Assembly (NCBI GenBank): GCA_014323865.1
Contig: JACONG010000018.1
Span: 52,980 to 116,979, forward strand
Length of the DNA: 64,000 nt
Direction: 5' to 3'
Source: Rhodospirillales bacterium
GTDB lineage: Bacteria > Pseudomonadota > Alphaproteobacteria > SP197
Shown here: positions 50,782-62,721 of the stretch, piece by piece
Layout of the letters: every line of letters starts with the position of its first letter
Position numbering within the stretch: the first letter of the stretch is position 1
Notes under the pieces: generated by a model
What the model saw: the letters and a program-made list of their open reading frames with translations, nothing else
Databases searched by the model: none
What the model was told of the DNA's origin: nothing
Made by a program: the position numbers and the translations under genes

Positions 50782-51450
50782 TCAGTCGACGGAGAGCGCG
50801 AGGATACGGGAGATCTGGCAGAGCGGGCGATCGCTCTCCCGGGACCAGGCGTTGAAGGCGTCCCGGGCCTTCTTCCTGTCGCCCCTGGCGGTCGGCTTCT
50901 TCGCGACGACACCGTTGTCGATCAGCCCCTGAACGACGTCGCCGGTGAGGACGAAGGTGTCCTTGCCGACCATGCGCAGGAAGTAGGGGGCGGAGTTGCC
51001 GCCGAGCTGTTTGAAGTCCTTCGCCAGCCGATCCCACAGGCCCATGACATCGTCGCCGGGCCAGTCGGCCAGCCACCGGCCGAAGCTGCCGTGGTCCCGG
51101 ATGACCTGCTGCATTGCGGCGGCATTCGCGCGCACGGAACTGATCTTCGCCCAGTGGCGGATGATCGCCGTGTTCGACATGCAGGCTTCCATCTCCTCGT
51201 CGTCCATCAGCGTGATGCGTCCGGGGACGAAGCCGTGGAAGACCTCCTCGAAGGCCGGCCACTTGTTGTCGACCATGGAGTACTTGAGGCCGGCGCGGAA
51301 CACGCGCCGGCACATGTCGGAGAGATAGCGGTCGTCGCTCATCGCGGTCAGCTCGTCTGCCGTTTTCGGCACGGGCATGAGGGCCTCGAGCTTGTCTGCG
51401 CCTCCGGTGCGTTTCAGGGCACGCTTCTCGATCGAAGCGAACGTCGCCAC
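50782..51450 (-). CDS. tag: DNA-3-methyladenine glycosylase I family protein
   Basis: A 222-residue helical protein of the HhH-GPD-type glycosylase superfamily (COG2818-like). Visible elements are SDDRYLSDMCRRVFRAGLKY, VDNKWPAFEEVFHGFVPGRI, NTAIIRHWAKISSVRANAAA and YFLRMVGKDTFVLTGDVVQG. It would remove 3-methyladenine from DNA. The zinc-binding Cys/His set of E. coli Tag is not evident, so this is a divergent branch and the substrate may differ. It is 3 bp from the aldolase stop, so the aldolase, glycosylase and probably arsC form one transcript. Confidence 0.75.
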   Translation of the reverse strand: MATFASIEKRALKRTGGADKLEALMPVPKTADELTAMSDDRYLSDMCRRVFRAGLKYSMVDNKWPAFEEVFHGFVPGRITLMDDEEMEACMSNTAIIRHWAKISSVRANAAAMQQVIRDHGSFGRWLADWPGDDVMGLWDRLAKDFKQLGGNSAPYFLRMVGKDTFVLTGDVVQGLIDNGVVAKKPTARGDRKKARDAFNAWSRESDRPLCQISRILALSVD

Positions 51451-51453
51451 GGC

Positions 51454-52227
51454 TCAGCGATCCTTGAGAGCGTTGACGCACGCAAGCGCGCCGTCACGCA
51501 CCAGGGCGTGGTCCGAGGCAGCGAGCACCATGTCGTAGCCGCGCGCAAGCATGGCGGCGGCATCGTCGTGGTCGGCTGGAATGCCGCCGAGCCAGCGGCC
51601 CGATGCCTTGATCTTGCGCTCGGCTGTTTCCAGAAGGTCGACGGCTTCCGCCGATGTCTGGTCGTCCAGCCTGCCAATCGAGCTCGAAAGGTCGTTGCGG
51701 CCGATGAAGAGCATGTCGATGCCGTCGATCGCGCCGATCGCTTCGAGATTGTCCACCGTGTGGGCAGTCTCCACCTGCGTCATCACAAAGATGTCCCGGC
51801 CCCTGGTCGCGACGAAGTGGTCCTTCTCGTAGCCGTAGCGCGCCGCACGCACATTGCCAGGTGCCACGCCACGCAATCCAAGCGGGGGCAAAAGGCAGGC
51901 GTCGGCCACGGCTTTCGCATCCTCGGCGGTCTCGACCATCGGTACCATCAGGCCATCGACGCCGGTGTCGAGCGCTTTCTTGACGACGTTGATGTCGTTG
52001 GCCGGGACCCGAAGGAAGGCCGCGCTGTCGCCGCCGGCGCGGATCGCCTGCTGCTGGCCGATCGCGGTCATGGCGTCGCCGGGGCCATGCTCCTGGTCGA
52101 TCATGATCAGGTCGAAGCCTGCGCCCGCCATGATCTCGGTCGCGATCGGGCTTTCCATGTTGACCCAGCCGCCCAGCAGCTTGCGACCCTGGTTCAGGGC
52201 ATCGCGAATCGAGTCGCCACGAGGCAT
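51454..52227 (-). CDS. HpcH/HpaI-family aldolase
   Basis: A 257-residue class II (metal-dependent) pyruvate aldolase with GFDLIMIDQEHGPGD (catalytic His and ligand region), GVDGLMVPMVETAEDAKAVA (the Glu ligand) and MTQVETAHTVDNLEAIGAID. Members cleave 4-hydroxy-2-oxo acids such as 2-keto-3-deoxyglucarate or 4-hydroxy-2-oxoheptanedioate to pyruvate and an aldehyde. ATG 52227, 8 nt after AAAGGA, is preferred; a TTG at 52233 is also possible. The helicase gene ends 22 bp upstream on the same strand. Substrate unknown. Confidence 0.87.
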   Translation of the reverse strand: MPRGDSIRDALNQGRKLLGGWVNMESPIATEIMAGAGFDLIMIDQEHGPGDAMTAIGQQQAIRAGGDSAAFLRVPANDINVVKKALDTGVDGLMVPMVETAEDAKAVADACLLPPLGLRGVAPGNVRAARYGYEKDHFVATRGRDIFVMTQVETAHTVDNLEAIGAIDGIDMLFIGRNDLSSSIGRLDDQTSAEAVDLLETAERKIKASGRWLGGIPADHDDAAAMLARGYDMVLAASDHALVRDGALACVNALKDR

Positions 52228-52248
52228 GGTCAACGTCCTTTCATCAGG

Positions 52249-53691
<1,443 letters not shown>

Positions 53692-53812
53692 ACGTGGTCA
53701 AGGCTTCCGACGCGCCGATCGCGTCACAGGTGTCGTGTCTCGCCTCCGGTGTGCGGGCTAGATACCGTTTGGCACCCGAATCGTCAATCCGGCGTGCCGT
53801 TTCGCGCAGGGT

Positions 53813-54385
53813 TCAAGGGACAAGGAATTCCGGCACCGAGCGGTTCGGACGGTTCGGGTCGACACGCGGAAAGGCCTTGTTTGCCGCGGCCGTCGTCGCG
53901 ATACCAAGCTGCGGTGCCGTTGGCGTTGTGATGGCTGCAACCACGCCGCGGGCGCTGCTGATCGGCCGATCGTCGTTGCAGAACGTGATCACCACGTGGG
54001 ATTTGCCGTCGATCGGGCCCAGTGTTTCGCGGTCGACATCACCCGAGCAGCAGGCCCTGTCGTCGACCTGAACCGGGGCGTCGATCACGACGGCGATGTG
54101 GAAATTGCCCCGCTCCGAACCGTCTGGTGTGGCGGTCAGCCGGCCGAAGGGAAGCCACGGGATGTCGTGCAACGCCTGTTCGACCATTGCAGTCTGGCCG
54201 GCGATCTCCGCATCGGACCCGTTCGAGATCAGCCTCAGCGGCATGTCCCGGCCCTCGGCGGCATAGCGCAGAAGTTCCGGAGAGTAGAGCGAGTAGTATT
54301 GGACATTGCGCACCGTCACGCCGTTCAGCGCCGTCGCGCATGCGGCAAGCAGCAGGGTGCACAGGCTCAGGATTGCGGCTCTCAT
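53813..54385 (-). CDS. Conserved hypothetical lipoprotein
   Basis: A 190-residue protein with a lipoprotein leader (MRAAILSLCTLLLAACATAL; lipobox LLAAC). The mature part is mixed alpha/beta with a Cys pair in VDDRACCSGDVDRET and an ending (NRPNRSVPEFLVP) rich in Pro and Asn. I recognise no family. Asp is absent at position +2 after the Cys (Ala), so sorting to the outer membrane is likely if Lol rules hold. It is monocistronic, 122 bp upstream of the helicase start and about 220 bp below parE on the same strand. Confidence 0.65.
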   Translation of the reverse strand: MRAAILSLCTLLLAACATALNGVTVRNVQYYSLYSPELLRYAAEGRDMPLRLISNGSDAEIAGQTAMVEQALHDIPWLPFGRLTATPDGSERGNFHIAVVIDAPVQVDDRACCSGDVDRETLGPIDGKSHVVITFCNDDRPISSARGVVAAITTPTAPQLGIATTAAANKAFPRVDPNRPNRSVPEFLVP

Positions 54386-54584
54386 GACCGCGATATGTTG
54401 GGTCCCGGGCGCACCTGCAAGTCAAACAATGGCGAGATGCGCGCGATCACTGCGATGACCGCTGGTTCGACGAGGAGGAGGTCGCCCCGGAAAACACGGA
54501 TGGCACTGCCAAGGGCAACTGGGGAAGCGCCCGATGCCGCGCCAACCCGAACCTTCCGGGTTCTGGAGACGGACTCGCTTCGCC

Positions 54585-54605
54585 GGTCGCCGATTGTCGG
54601 CGACC
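54585..54605 (-). terminator. Hairpin after parE, possible terminator
   Basis: A perfect 9-bp stem (GGTCGCCGA / TCGGCGACC) with a 3-nt loop begins 4 bp after the parE stop. There is no T-tract, so termination would need Rho or be partial; it may protect the 3' end. Confidence 0.5.
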
Positions 54606-54609
54606 AGAT

Positions 54610-56568
54610 CTAGATATCGAGGTCGGTGACTTCGCCGGCGTGTTCCTGGATGAACTTGAAGCGCAACTCCGGCTTGCGGCCCATCAGGCTCTCGACCCGC
54701 TTGAGCGTCTCGCGTTCGCCATCCTCGGGGATCTCGACGCGCAGCATGGTGCGCGTCGCAGGGTCCATGGTGGTTTCCCTGAGCTGCGCCACCGGCATCT
54801 CGCCCAAGCCCTTGAACCGGCTGATCTCCACCTTCGCTCCCTTGAAGTGCTCCTTCAGGAGCGCATCCTTGTGGGGGTCGTCGCGCGCGTAGACCACGTC
54901 GCCGGCGCGCGCCAGGCGGTAGAGCGGAGGCACGGCGAGATAGAGATGGCCGTTGCGGATCAGCTCCGGCATCTCGCGATAGAAATAGGTCATGAGTAGC
55001 GATGCGATATGTGCGCCGTCGACATCGGCGTCGGTCATGATGACCACGCGGTCGTAGCGCAGGTCGTCGCCGCGGTAACCCTTGCCGGGTGTGCAGCCCA
55101 GCGCCTGCATCAGGTCCTGCAGTTCCTGGTTCGCGCGCTTCCTGTCGTCAGACGCGCTCGCGACGTTCAGGATCTTGCCGCGCAGGGGCAGCACGGCCTG
55201 GGTCTCGCGGCTGCGTGCCTGCTTGGCCGAACCGCCGGCCGAGTCGCCCTCGACGAGAAAGATCTCCGTGCCGGCCGAGCCTGAGCGCGTGCAGTCGGCC
55301 AGCTTGCCGGGCAGGCGCAGCTTGCGCGCGGGTGCTTTTCGCTTGACCTCTTTCTCGGCCTTCTTGCGCCGGCGTTCCTCCAGCCGTTCGATGGCGAGCT
55401 GAAGCAGGTCGTTGGCGCCCTCGGGATCGCCGGTCAGAAAGTGGTCGGCATGGTCGCGGATGGCCTGGTCGACCAGGCGGTTCACGTCCGCGTTGACCAG
55501 CTTTTCCTTGGTCTGGCCCTGGAACTGAGGGTCCCGGATGAAGGCCGACAGCAGGATCACAGCGCCGCCTGTCACGTCGTCGGCCGAGAGCTTGTCGGCC
55601 TTTTTCACGCCGACCCGCTCGCCATAGGCGCGCAGAGCCTTGGTCAGTGCGTTGCGCAGGCCGTTTTCATGGGTTCCACCCTCGGGTGTGGGCACGGTGT
55701 TGCAATAGGTCGAGATGTAGCCTTCGCCGTCATAGGGCCACGTGATTGCCCATTCGACCCTGCCGGTCTCGTCGGCCAGCGCCGCCGAGCCCAGGAACGG
55801 CTTGGGATTCGCCGTGGGGCGCTTCTCGACCACGGCGGAGAGGAAGTCGCCCAGGCCGCCGGGAAAGTGGAAGACCGCCTCGGCCGGCGTCTCGTCCCTG
55901 ATCAGCGCGGTGTCGCACGACCAGCGGATCTCAACGCCGCGATAGAGGTAGGCCTTCGAACGCGTCATGCGGAACAGGCGTGCGGGTCGCATCCGGGCGT
56001 CAGCGCCGAAGATCTCGGGATCGGGATGGAAGCTGACGGTCGTGCCGCGCCGGTTCGACACCTTGCTGACCTGCTTCAGCTTCGACGTGGGCTTCCCCCG
56101 TGCGTAGGTCTGGCGGAACAGGGCCTTGTCACGTGCCACCTCGACGGTCAGCACATCCGACAGCGCGTTGACGACGCTGACGCCCACGCCGTGAAGACCA
56201 CCCGAGGTGGCGTAGACCTTGCCCGAGAACTTGCCGCCCGCATGCAGTGTGGTGAGAATCACCTCGAGTGCGGAGAGTTTCCTGTTCTTCGGATGCGGGT
56301 CGGTCGGAATGCCACGGCCGTTGTCGGCAACGGTGCAGGTGCCGTCCGCCTCAAGCCTGACCTCGATGCGGTTGGCTTGGCCCGCGACGGCCTCGTCCAT
56401 GGCGTTGTCGAGGACCTCGGCGAAGAGGTGGTGAAGGCCACCCTCATCGGTTCCGCCGATGTACATGGCAGGGCGCCGGCGCACCGGCTCAAGGCCCTCC
56501 AGGACCTCGATGTCGCGCGCCGTATAGCCCGGTTTTGCGCCTGAAGGGGTGTCGAAAAGATCGTCCAT
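54610..56568 (-). CDS. parE: DNA topoisomerase IV subunit B
   Basis: A 652-residue type IIA topoisomerase ATPase subunit. The GHKL motifs are VLDNAMDEAVAG, VADNGRGIPTDPHPKNRKLS and SGGLHGVGVSVVNALS. The transducer domain has QTKEKLVN, and the TOPRIM domain LVEGDSAGGSAKQARSRETQ, followed by IMTDADVDGAHIASL. The C-terminus AGEVTDLDI matches ParE rather than GyrB, which is longer and has an extra insertion. With ParC it decatenates daughter chromosomes. ATG 56568 (MDDLFDTPSG) is chosen where the family begins. Confidence 0.94.
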   Translation of the reverse strand: MDDLFDTPSGAKPGYTARDIEVLEGLEPVRRRPAMYIGGTDEGGLHHLFAEVLDNAMDEAVAGQANRIEVRLEADGTCTVADNGRGIPTDPHPKNRKLSALEVILTTLHAGGKFSGKVYATSGGLHGVGVSVVNALSDVLTVEVARDKALFRQTYARGKPTSKLKQVSKVSNRRGTTVSFHPDPEIFGADARMRPARLFRMTRSKAYLYRGVEIRWSCDTALIRDETPAEAVFHFPGGLGDFLSAVVEKRPTANPKPFLGSAALADETGRVEWAITWPYDGEGYISTYCNTVPTPEGGTHENGLRNALTKALRAYGERVGVKKADKLSADDVTGGAVILLSAFIRDPQFQGQTKEKLVNADVNRLVDQAIRDHADHFLTGDPEGANDLLQLAIERLEERRRKKAEKEVKRKAPARKLRLPGKLADCTRSGSAGTEIFLVEGDSAGGSAKQARSRETQAVLPLRGKILNVASASDDRKRANQELQDLMQALGCTPGKGYRGDDLRYDRVVIMTDADVDGAHIASLLMTYFYREMPELIRNGHLYLAVPPLYRLARAGDVVYARDDPHKDALLKEHFKGAKVEISRFKGLGEMPVAQLRETTMDPATRTMLRVEIPEDGERETLKRVESLMGRKPELRFKFIQEHAGEVTDLDI

Positions 56569-56689
56569 CGCCGTGCGGACTATAGGGGGAACAAACGCCG
56601 CATCGCAAACAGATGATGGGCTTTGAGTGTGACAGGCCCGCAGTATTATTGCGGGTCGAAGGAACGTCTCACTTGCCCGAATCCGGTCG

Positions 56690-56818
56690 ATGACGGCCCT
56701 TCCGGTCTGGAGGACGTGGCTTGCCTCCGTGGCCGTCATTGCCCGTGTCGTCCTTGCCGCGATGCTCGGCCTGATCCACGCCCGGCGCGATGTCGAAATG
56801 CGCGGGGATCCGGTTTGA
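56690..56818 (+). CDS. Possible small membrane protein (42 aa)
   Basis: A 42-codon frame, MTALPVWRTWLASVAVIARV followed by VLAAMLGLIHARRDVE, makes one hydrophobic helix with a charged C-terminal tail. It lies between parE and the downstream membrane protein gene, on the strand of the latter and 50 bp before it. No ribosome-binding site is obvious, so it may be chance. Confidence 0.25.
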   Translation: MTALPVWRTWLASVAVIARVVLAAMLGLIHARRDVEMRGDPV

Positions 56819-56867
56819 GAAAACCGGGTCGCCATATGCGAACACGCTGTGTTAGGCCTCCACGATC

Positions 56868-57692
56868 ATGGAAGACCACACGTCCCGCCGCACACGCTTG
56901 CAGCCCGTCGCGCTCGCGATCCAGGCCTACGCGTTGACGTTCCGTCAAAGCGAGACGGTTCTGCGTTTCTCCTGGGTCGCGGTGCTGGCGCTGGTCGTGC
57001 TCGGACGCATCGTCTCGCTCGATGCACCCGAGGTATCTCTCGAATCCGCGGAGCAGCAGGTTGCCCCGGGCTTTGTGGCGACGGTGATGCTTCTGGCGCT
57101 CGGTGCGGGCCTGGTTCACGCCATGGTGGGTGTGGCGTGGCATCGCGCGATCCTGCTCGGCGAGACCTTTGCCGATCGACGGGCCTATCTCCGCTTCGGC
57201 CCGCGCGAATGTCTCTACGGCGTGACCGGCGTGTTCTTCGCCATGTGCCTCATCATGGGCCTCAGTCTCGCACCGGTTGCGTTGTCTCAGGGCGGGGGCG
57301 GCGGATTTCAACTCTTTGCGGTGATCGTGGCACCGGTCGCGGCGACGCTGATCGTGGCGCGCAGCATGCTGGTGTTCCCGTCGATCGCGCTCGGCAAGGG
57401 CCCTGATCTCGCCATGAGCTGGCAGGCGACGCAGGGCAACGGCTTCACCGCGGCCGCCGCCCTGTTCCTGGTGCTGGGACCGATCATCGTCTTCGAGTTC
57501 CTGATGATCGGGATCGTTACCTCGATCGTGGCTGCCAACTACGGCATGTTGATCGAACTCGTCGTCAGCTTCGTCTCGACCACCGTGTTGATCCTGTTGT
57601 TTTCCGTAGTCGTTGCGCTGATGAGCCTTGTCTACCGGCAATTGGTAGATCCTGCATCCGACGATACGCCGGGGAACCCGGGCGCCTGGTAA
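56868..57692 (+). CDS. Multi-span membrane protein of unknown function
   Basis: A 274-residue protein with about six hydrophobic segments: VLRFSWVAVLALVVLGRIVS, FVATVMLLALGAGLVHAMVG, GVTGVFFAMCLIMGLSLAPV, FAVIVAPVAATLIVARSMLV, LFLVLGPIIVFEFLMIGIVT and the long final one, VSTTVLILLFSVVVALMSLV. No signature of a known transporter or enzyme is visible; the pattern (helix pairs, small central loop with RSMLVFPSIALGKGP) resembles DUF-type glycerophosphodiester-phosphodiesterase-linked membrane domains. It stands alone between parE and the converging MFS gene. Confidence 0.7.
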   Translation: MEDHTSRRTRLQPVALAIQAYALTFRQSETVLRFSWVAVLALVVLGRIVSLDAPEVSLESAEQQVAPGFVATVMLLALGAGLVHAMVGVAWHRAILLGETFADRRAYLRFGPRECLYGVTGVFFAMCLIMGLSLAPVALSQGGGGGFQLFAVIVAPVAATLIVARSMLVFPSIALGKGPDLAMSWQATQGNGFTAAAALFLVLGPIIVFEFLMIGIVTSIVAANYGMLIELVVSFVSTTVLILLFSVVVALMSLVYRQLVDPASDDTPGNPGAW

Positions 57693-57725
57693 AAGCGTGG
57701 CAGCCGCCGATCGTCCCGGCGTGCC

Positions 57726-58955
57726 TCAGTTGGCGGTCCTCGATCGGTCGTCGGTTGCGGAATCCCGCGTCCGCGCCGCATCGGAAACGTTGCGGTAGCG
57801 CCAGGTCCCGAACACGACGAACACCACGGCGCATGCCGCCATGGCGACGATGAAGCCATCAGGATCGAGCAGGTCCATGCCGATGCCCGCCAGTACAGGG
57901 CCCGTCATGCTGCCGATATGGGTTGTCATGACGAAGGCCGCCGTTGCCGGGCCGAGCTGGGCGGGTCCGAAGAGTTCGCCCAGGCGGACCAGCCCCACGG
58001 TGTAGAAACCGCTGCCCGCACCGCCCCAGACGATCAGCAGCGCCCAGGTCAGCCACGTGTTGTGGAACACAAGGGGGAGCAGAAGGATCGTTGTCAGGCA
58101 CACCCCGCCGCATGCCACCAGCAGCAGGCGCCGGTCTAGCCGGTCGGCCAGCCAGCCGATTCCGACGGGTGCGATGGTGCCGCCGATCACCAGCGCCGAC
58201 AGCAGACTGACCGCGTCGGCCTCGATCATGCCGCTGCGCACGCCATAGACCGGCAACTGCACGAACAACGCGACAAAGAGCACGCCCTCTACAAAGGCCC
58301 CCAGCATCGGCGTCGGTGCCTTGCGGATGGCGGCGAACAGCGTGGTCTTGTGGGAACTGCCGGCATCGGGCGCGGTGCCGAAGGCCAGCAGCAAAGGTGA
58401 CATCGCGGCCGCAACGAGCATGGCGCTGATGTAGAAGGGCAGGTTGCCGGCCGTGCCGACCTGCCCCAGTACAAGCGGGCCGCAGATCATGCCGGCCGAG
58501 AACAGCGCGCCGTTGAGACCCACAATCTTGCCGCGGTTTGCGTCGGTCACCGCCGCATTGACCCAGATCTCGGTACCGACCCAGTGGAACAGCATACCAA
58601 TCCCCATCAGGAATCGCAGGGCCAGCCAGACCCAGCTGTTGTCCGACAGCGTGAACGCCAGGATCACCGCGATATCCAGGGCTCCGGAGATGAAGATCAC
58701 GCTCAGCAGGCTCATGCGCCGCGTCAGGATCGGCACCAGTGGGGCGAAGATGATCGCCGCCACATAGGGCATGGCCGCGTTGATGCCGTTGAACGTGGTC
58801 GAGATGCCCTGAGCTTCGAGATTGAGCGCGATCAGCGGGTTGAAAAGGCCGACGTTCACACCGATCACGCCCATGCCGATCAGGACAGCTGCAAGGCCCC
58901 GCGTGCGCTGGGCGGGGGTGAGGTTACGGGTCGGGCTCGTCGAACCGATGGTCAT
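57726..58955 (-). CDS. MFS transporter (YfcJ/drug-efflux-like)
   Basis: A 409-residue, 12-helix transporter. The first half contains AVLIGMGVIGVNVGLFNPLI, the A-loop APLVPILTRRMSLLSV, FLMGIGMLFHWVGTEIWVNA and RGKIVGLNGALFSAGMICGP. The second half mirrors this (GWLADRLDRRLLLVACGGVC). It resembles YbfB/YcaD-type exporters. The frame is open to a further ATG at 59027; ATG 58955 is preferred because the hydrophobic core begins 20 residues after it. Its end converges on the membrane protein gene with a 33-bp gap. Substrate unknown. Confidence 0.85.
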   Translation of the reverse strand: MTIGSTSPTRNLTPAQRTRGLAAVLIGMGVIGVNVGLFNPLIALNLEAQGISTTFNGINAAMPYVAAIIFAPLVPILTRRMSLLSVIFISGALDIAVILAFTLSDNSWVWLALRFLMGIGMLFHWVGTEIWVNAAVTDANRGKIVGLNGALFSAGMICGPLVLGQVGTAGNLPFYISAMLVAAAMSPLLLAFGTAPDAGSSHKTTLFAAIRKAPTPMLGAFVEGVLFVALFVQLPVYGVRSGMIEADAVSLLSALVIGGTIAPVGIGWLADRLDRRLLLVACGGVCLTTILLLPLVFHNTWLTWALLIVWGGAGSGFYTVGLVRLGELFGPAQLGPATAAFVMTTHIGSMTGPVLAGIGMDLLDPDGFIVAMAACAVVFVVFGTWRYRNVSDAARTRDSATDDRSRTAN

Positions 58956-59508
58956 ACTTGCTCGGATGCTGGTGTCGGATCGTGCCGGGGATGGCACCTG
59001 CAGCACTCTATCCCCGTCGGCCGACAAGAGGAACGTCGGCGTCGCGCCGGAATGCGGTCCAGGCGATCATGCTCTGAACGCAGTTCACCGTTCTGTCCCA
59101 TCCGACCGACATGGAGTGAACCCGGATGAAGCTCGCACTGGAAACGCATGTCCCATCAAGTTCGATATTGCTCAGATCGAACATTCTTGTGGCGGTCGAG
59201 TGGGAAACATTGTCGTTCTCAGCAAGGGCATAGGCGCAGAAAGCAACATACCCCCCGTTCCCGTTGCTCTCGCGAATGTCGTAGCCTGGTAGGGCGTATC
59301 TCCCGAGGTCCAACCAATCGAACCGGCCTTCCAGTCGCGGTCTGCCTCGGCAGTGAAAAGCGTAAGTGACCCGCCGATCGTCTGACGCGCGGCGACAAGG
59401 CCCGTTATCACCAAAATGATGCAATCGGCGTTTGTTCGACCAACCCATGGTTCATCGCCGTATGTTTTCTTGGTGGGCTGACAAGTTCAACCTATGGCGA
59501 GGTGGGCC
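58956..59508 (-). other. Gap with a possible frameshifted secreted-protein gene (59008-59448)
   Basis: On the minus strand one frame gives CIILVITGLVAARQTIGGSL, like a signal sequence, followed by TLFTAEADRDWKAGSIGWTS. The next frame then continues YALPGYDIRESNGNGGYVAF, with CAYALAENDNVSHSTATRMF to the stop at 59008. Read together they would make about 140 residues of a small exported protein with a shift near 59295. I recognise no family, and a sequencing error or decay are both possible. Confidence 0.3.
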
Positions 59509-59544
59509 GACAAGAAAGCGCGCCGACGTTGTCGCCGGCGCGCT
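59509..59544 (-). terminator. Intrinsic terminator of glnBA
   Basis: On the minus strand AGCGCGCCG / CGGCGCGCT form a 9-bp stem with a 10-nt loop followed by TTCTTG, 26 bp after the glnA stop. Confidence 0.8.
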
Positions 59545-59569
59545 CCTTGTAACGGTCTGGGCCTGAGTG

Positions 59570-60979
59570 TCAGACGCTGTAGTACATGTCGAACTCGATC
59601 GGATGGGTGGTGGTCTCGAAGGTCGAGACTTCCTCCCACTTGAGCTCCATGTAGCCGCTCAGGATCTCGGCGTTGAAGACCTCGCCCTTCTTGAGGAAGT
59701 CGTTGTCGGCTTCCAGGTTCTCGAGCGCCTCGCGCAGGCTCGCGCAGACGGTCGGGATATCCTGCAGCTCCTCGGGCGGCAGGTCGTAAAGATTCTTGTC
59801 CATGGCATCGCCCGGATGGATCTTGTTCTCGATACCATCGAGACCGGCCATCAGCATGGCCGCGAAGGCGAGGTAGGGGTTGGCCGTGGGATCGGGGAAA
59901 CGGACCTCGACACGCTTGCCGTTGGGCGAGGCCGCGAACGGAATACGGCACGAGGCCGAACGGTTGCGCGAGCTGTAGGCCAGCAGCACCGGAGCCTCGT
60001 AGCCCGGCACCAGACGCTTGTAGCTGTTGGTCGAGGCGTTGGTGAAGGCGTTCAGCGCCTTGGCATGCTTGATGATGCCGCCGATGTAGAACAGCGCGGT
60101 CTCCGACAGATCCGCATAGCCGTTGCCGGCGAAGAGCGGCTTGCCGTCCTTCCAGATCGACTGGTGGGTGTGCATGCCAGAGCCGTTGTCGAACATGACG
60201 GGCTTCGGCATGAAGGTCGCCGTCTTGCCGTAGCTCTGCGCGATGCGGTGCACGACGTATTTGTAGGCCTGCACGTTGTCGGCGCACGCCAGCAGCGTGT
60301 CGAAGGTCATACCGAGCTCGTGCTGGGCCGGTGCCACCTCGTGGTGGTGCTTGTCGATCGGAATGCCCATGGCCGCCATGGTGGTCAGCATCTCCGAGCG
60401 CAGTTCCGAGCCGGTGTCGACCGGGGCAACCGGGAAGTATCCACCCTTGGCGCGCGGACGGTGGGCCAGGTTGCCGTCGTCATGGTGCGTGCCGTCGTTG
60501 TAGGGGCCTTCCTCGCTGTCAAGGTGGTAGCCCATCGAATGCGCCTCGGTGGAGAAACGCACGCTGTCGAAGACGAAGAACTCGAGCTCCGGGCCGAAGT
60601 AGGCGGTGTCGCCGATGCCGGCGTACTGCAGATAGGCCTCGGCGCGCTTGGCGAGCGAACGCGGGTCGCGCTCGTAGGCCTGGCCGGTCGAGGGCTCGAG
60701 AATATCGCAGTTGATGATCAGTGTCGGCTGCGGCTCGAACGGGTCCATGGTGATAGACGTGGGATCGGGCATCAGCGTCATGTCGGACTCGTTGATCGCC
60801 TTCCAACCGGCGATGGAAGAGCCATCGAACATGATGCCGTCGGTAAACATGTCCTCGTCGATCATGCGCTGCGCCATGGTCAGGTGCTGCCACTTGCCCT
60901 TTGCGTCGGTGAAGCGCAGGTCGACGTAGGGAATGTCCTCGTCCTTGATCTTCTTCAGAATGGTTTCGGCGTCCGACAC
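59570..60979 (-). CDS. glnA: Type I glutamine synthetase
   Basis: A 469-residue dodecamer subunit that makes glutamine from glutamate and ammonia. Seen: [20 protein letters not shown], the metal-binding [30 protein letters not shown], the ATP-binding [20 protein letters not shown], and the NRSASCRIP segment with the glutamate Arg. The adenylylation Tyr lies in [10 protein letters not shown]. It begins at GTG 60979 with AGAGGAG upstream. glnB is 56 bp upstream on the same strand; the glnBA order is typical of alphaproteobacteria. A terminator follows. Confidence 0.97.
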   Translation of the reverse strand: MSDAETILKKIKDEDIPYVDLRFTDAKGKWQHLTMAQRMIDEDMFTDGIMFDGSSIAGWKAINESDMTLMPDPTSITMDPFEPQPTLIINCDILEPSTGQAYERDPRSLAKRAEAYLQYAGIGDTAYFGPELEFFVFDSVRFSTEAHSMGYHLDSEEGPYNDGTHHDDGNLAHRPRAKGGYFPVAPVDTGSELRSEMLTTMAAMGIPIDKHHHEVAPAQHELGMTFDTLLACADNVQAYKYVVHRIAQSYGKTATFMPKPVMFDNGSGMHTHQSIWKDGKPLFAGNGYADLSETALFYIGGIIKHAKALNAFTNASTNSYKRLVPGYEAPVLLAYSSRNRSASCRIPFAASPNGKRVEVRFPDPTANPYLAFAAMLMAGLDGIENKIHPGDAMDKNLYDLPPEELQDIPTVCASLREALENLEADNDFLKKGEVFNAEILSGYMELKWEEVSTFETTTHPIEFDMYYSV

Positions 60980-61035
60980 GTTGGTTCTCCTCTTGAGTCA
61001 GGGTTGAGGGGGGGGTAGGTCGTTGATATGATTCG

Positions 61036-61883
<848 letters not shown>

Positions 61884-62654
61884 TCATGATGCAGCGTCAA
61901 GGCCGGCCACCCGGGACGCCACGCCGGAGGTGACGTCTTGACCTCGATCCGCGGCATCGACCGGCGCTACAGCCTCGATCGCAGCGACAGCATCCGCGAA
62001 GGTCGCGAGCGCCTCCTTGCCCTTGGGTGTGACGACGTAAACGCCGCGCTCGATCCGTTCGAACCAGCCATAGACGTCGCGCTGCAGGATCGATGCTGCG
62101 CGGTCGACGCCGGTCGCGCCCTTCAGTGCCTTCGGGCTGGTCGGCCCGTTCCGTGAGAGTTCGACCGCACAGCGCAGCGCGTCCTGGCGGTAGGCGGTCA
62201 TGATCGGGCGGCCGCGGCCGCCGCCCACGGTGGGATCGCCGACCCGGCGCTGGAACTCGCCCAGAAGGCGTTGCTTCGCCTTGGGCCGCTTGCGCGGCTG
62301 GTAGGGGGCGGGATCGAGCAAGGCCTCGACGGCGCCGCTGTCGACATCGACGGTCAGCAGACCGAGACCGAGACGACGGCACAGCTTCAGGATGTCGCGC
62401 CTGTGGCGAGCCCAGAGGCTGCCGCCGCGCCCTATGGGTTGCGGAATCGTGAGATAGACCAGATCCGACAGCGTTTGCCGCTGCATGCCCTGGAACACGA
62501 GCGGCAGGGTGAACCCGGTTTTCATCTCCACGATCACGGGGCTGGTGTCGTCACGCACTGCGACCAGATCGCAGCGACCGACTTCGCCCTTCACGGTATA
62601 GCCCTGGCCCTCAAGGAAGGCCTTGATCGGACCGTAGAGTTCCGTTTCCTTCAC
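61884..62654 (-). CDS. DUF2161 family protein (PD-(D/E)XK-like nuclease fold)
   Basis: A protein of about 256 residues from GTG 62654 (274 if started at ATG 62708). ETELYGPIKAFLEGQGYTVK, GRCDLVAVRDDTSPVIVEMK and GFTLPLVFQGMQRQTLSDLV are the DUF2161 core; the D-x(n)-(V/I)E-x-K arrangement is a PD-(D/E)XK nuclease signature, with Asp in RCDLVAV and Glu-Lys in VEMK. The second half (LLGEFQRRVGDPTVGGGRG, QRDVYGWFERIERGVYVVTP) looks like a winged-helix module. Family function is not established; nuclease activity is inferred. GGGGAA lies before the GTG. Confidence 0.8.
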   Translation of the reverse strand: MKETELYGPIKAFLEGQGYTVKGEVGRCDLVAVRDDTSPVIVEMKTGFTLPLVFQGMQRQTLSDLVYLTIPQPIGRGGSLWARHRRDILKLCRRLGLGLLTVDVDSGAVEALLDPAPYQPRKRPKAKQRLLGEFQRRVGDPTVGGGRGRPIMTAYRQDALRCAVELSRNGPTSPKALKGATGVDRAASILQRDVYGWFERIERGVYVVTPKGKEALATFADAVAAIEAVAPVDAADRGQDVTSGVASRVAGLDAAS

Positions 62655-62721
62655 CGAATCCGTTCCCCGTTGTTCCCGCGCCGCCTGTCCGGCAAGGTCG
62701 TGCGGCATTCAGGAGGTAAAC

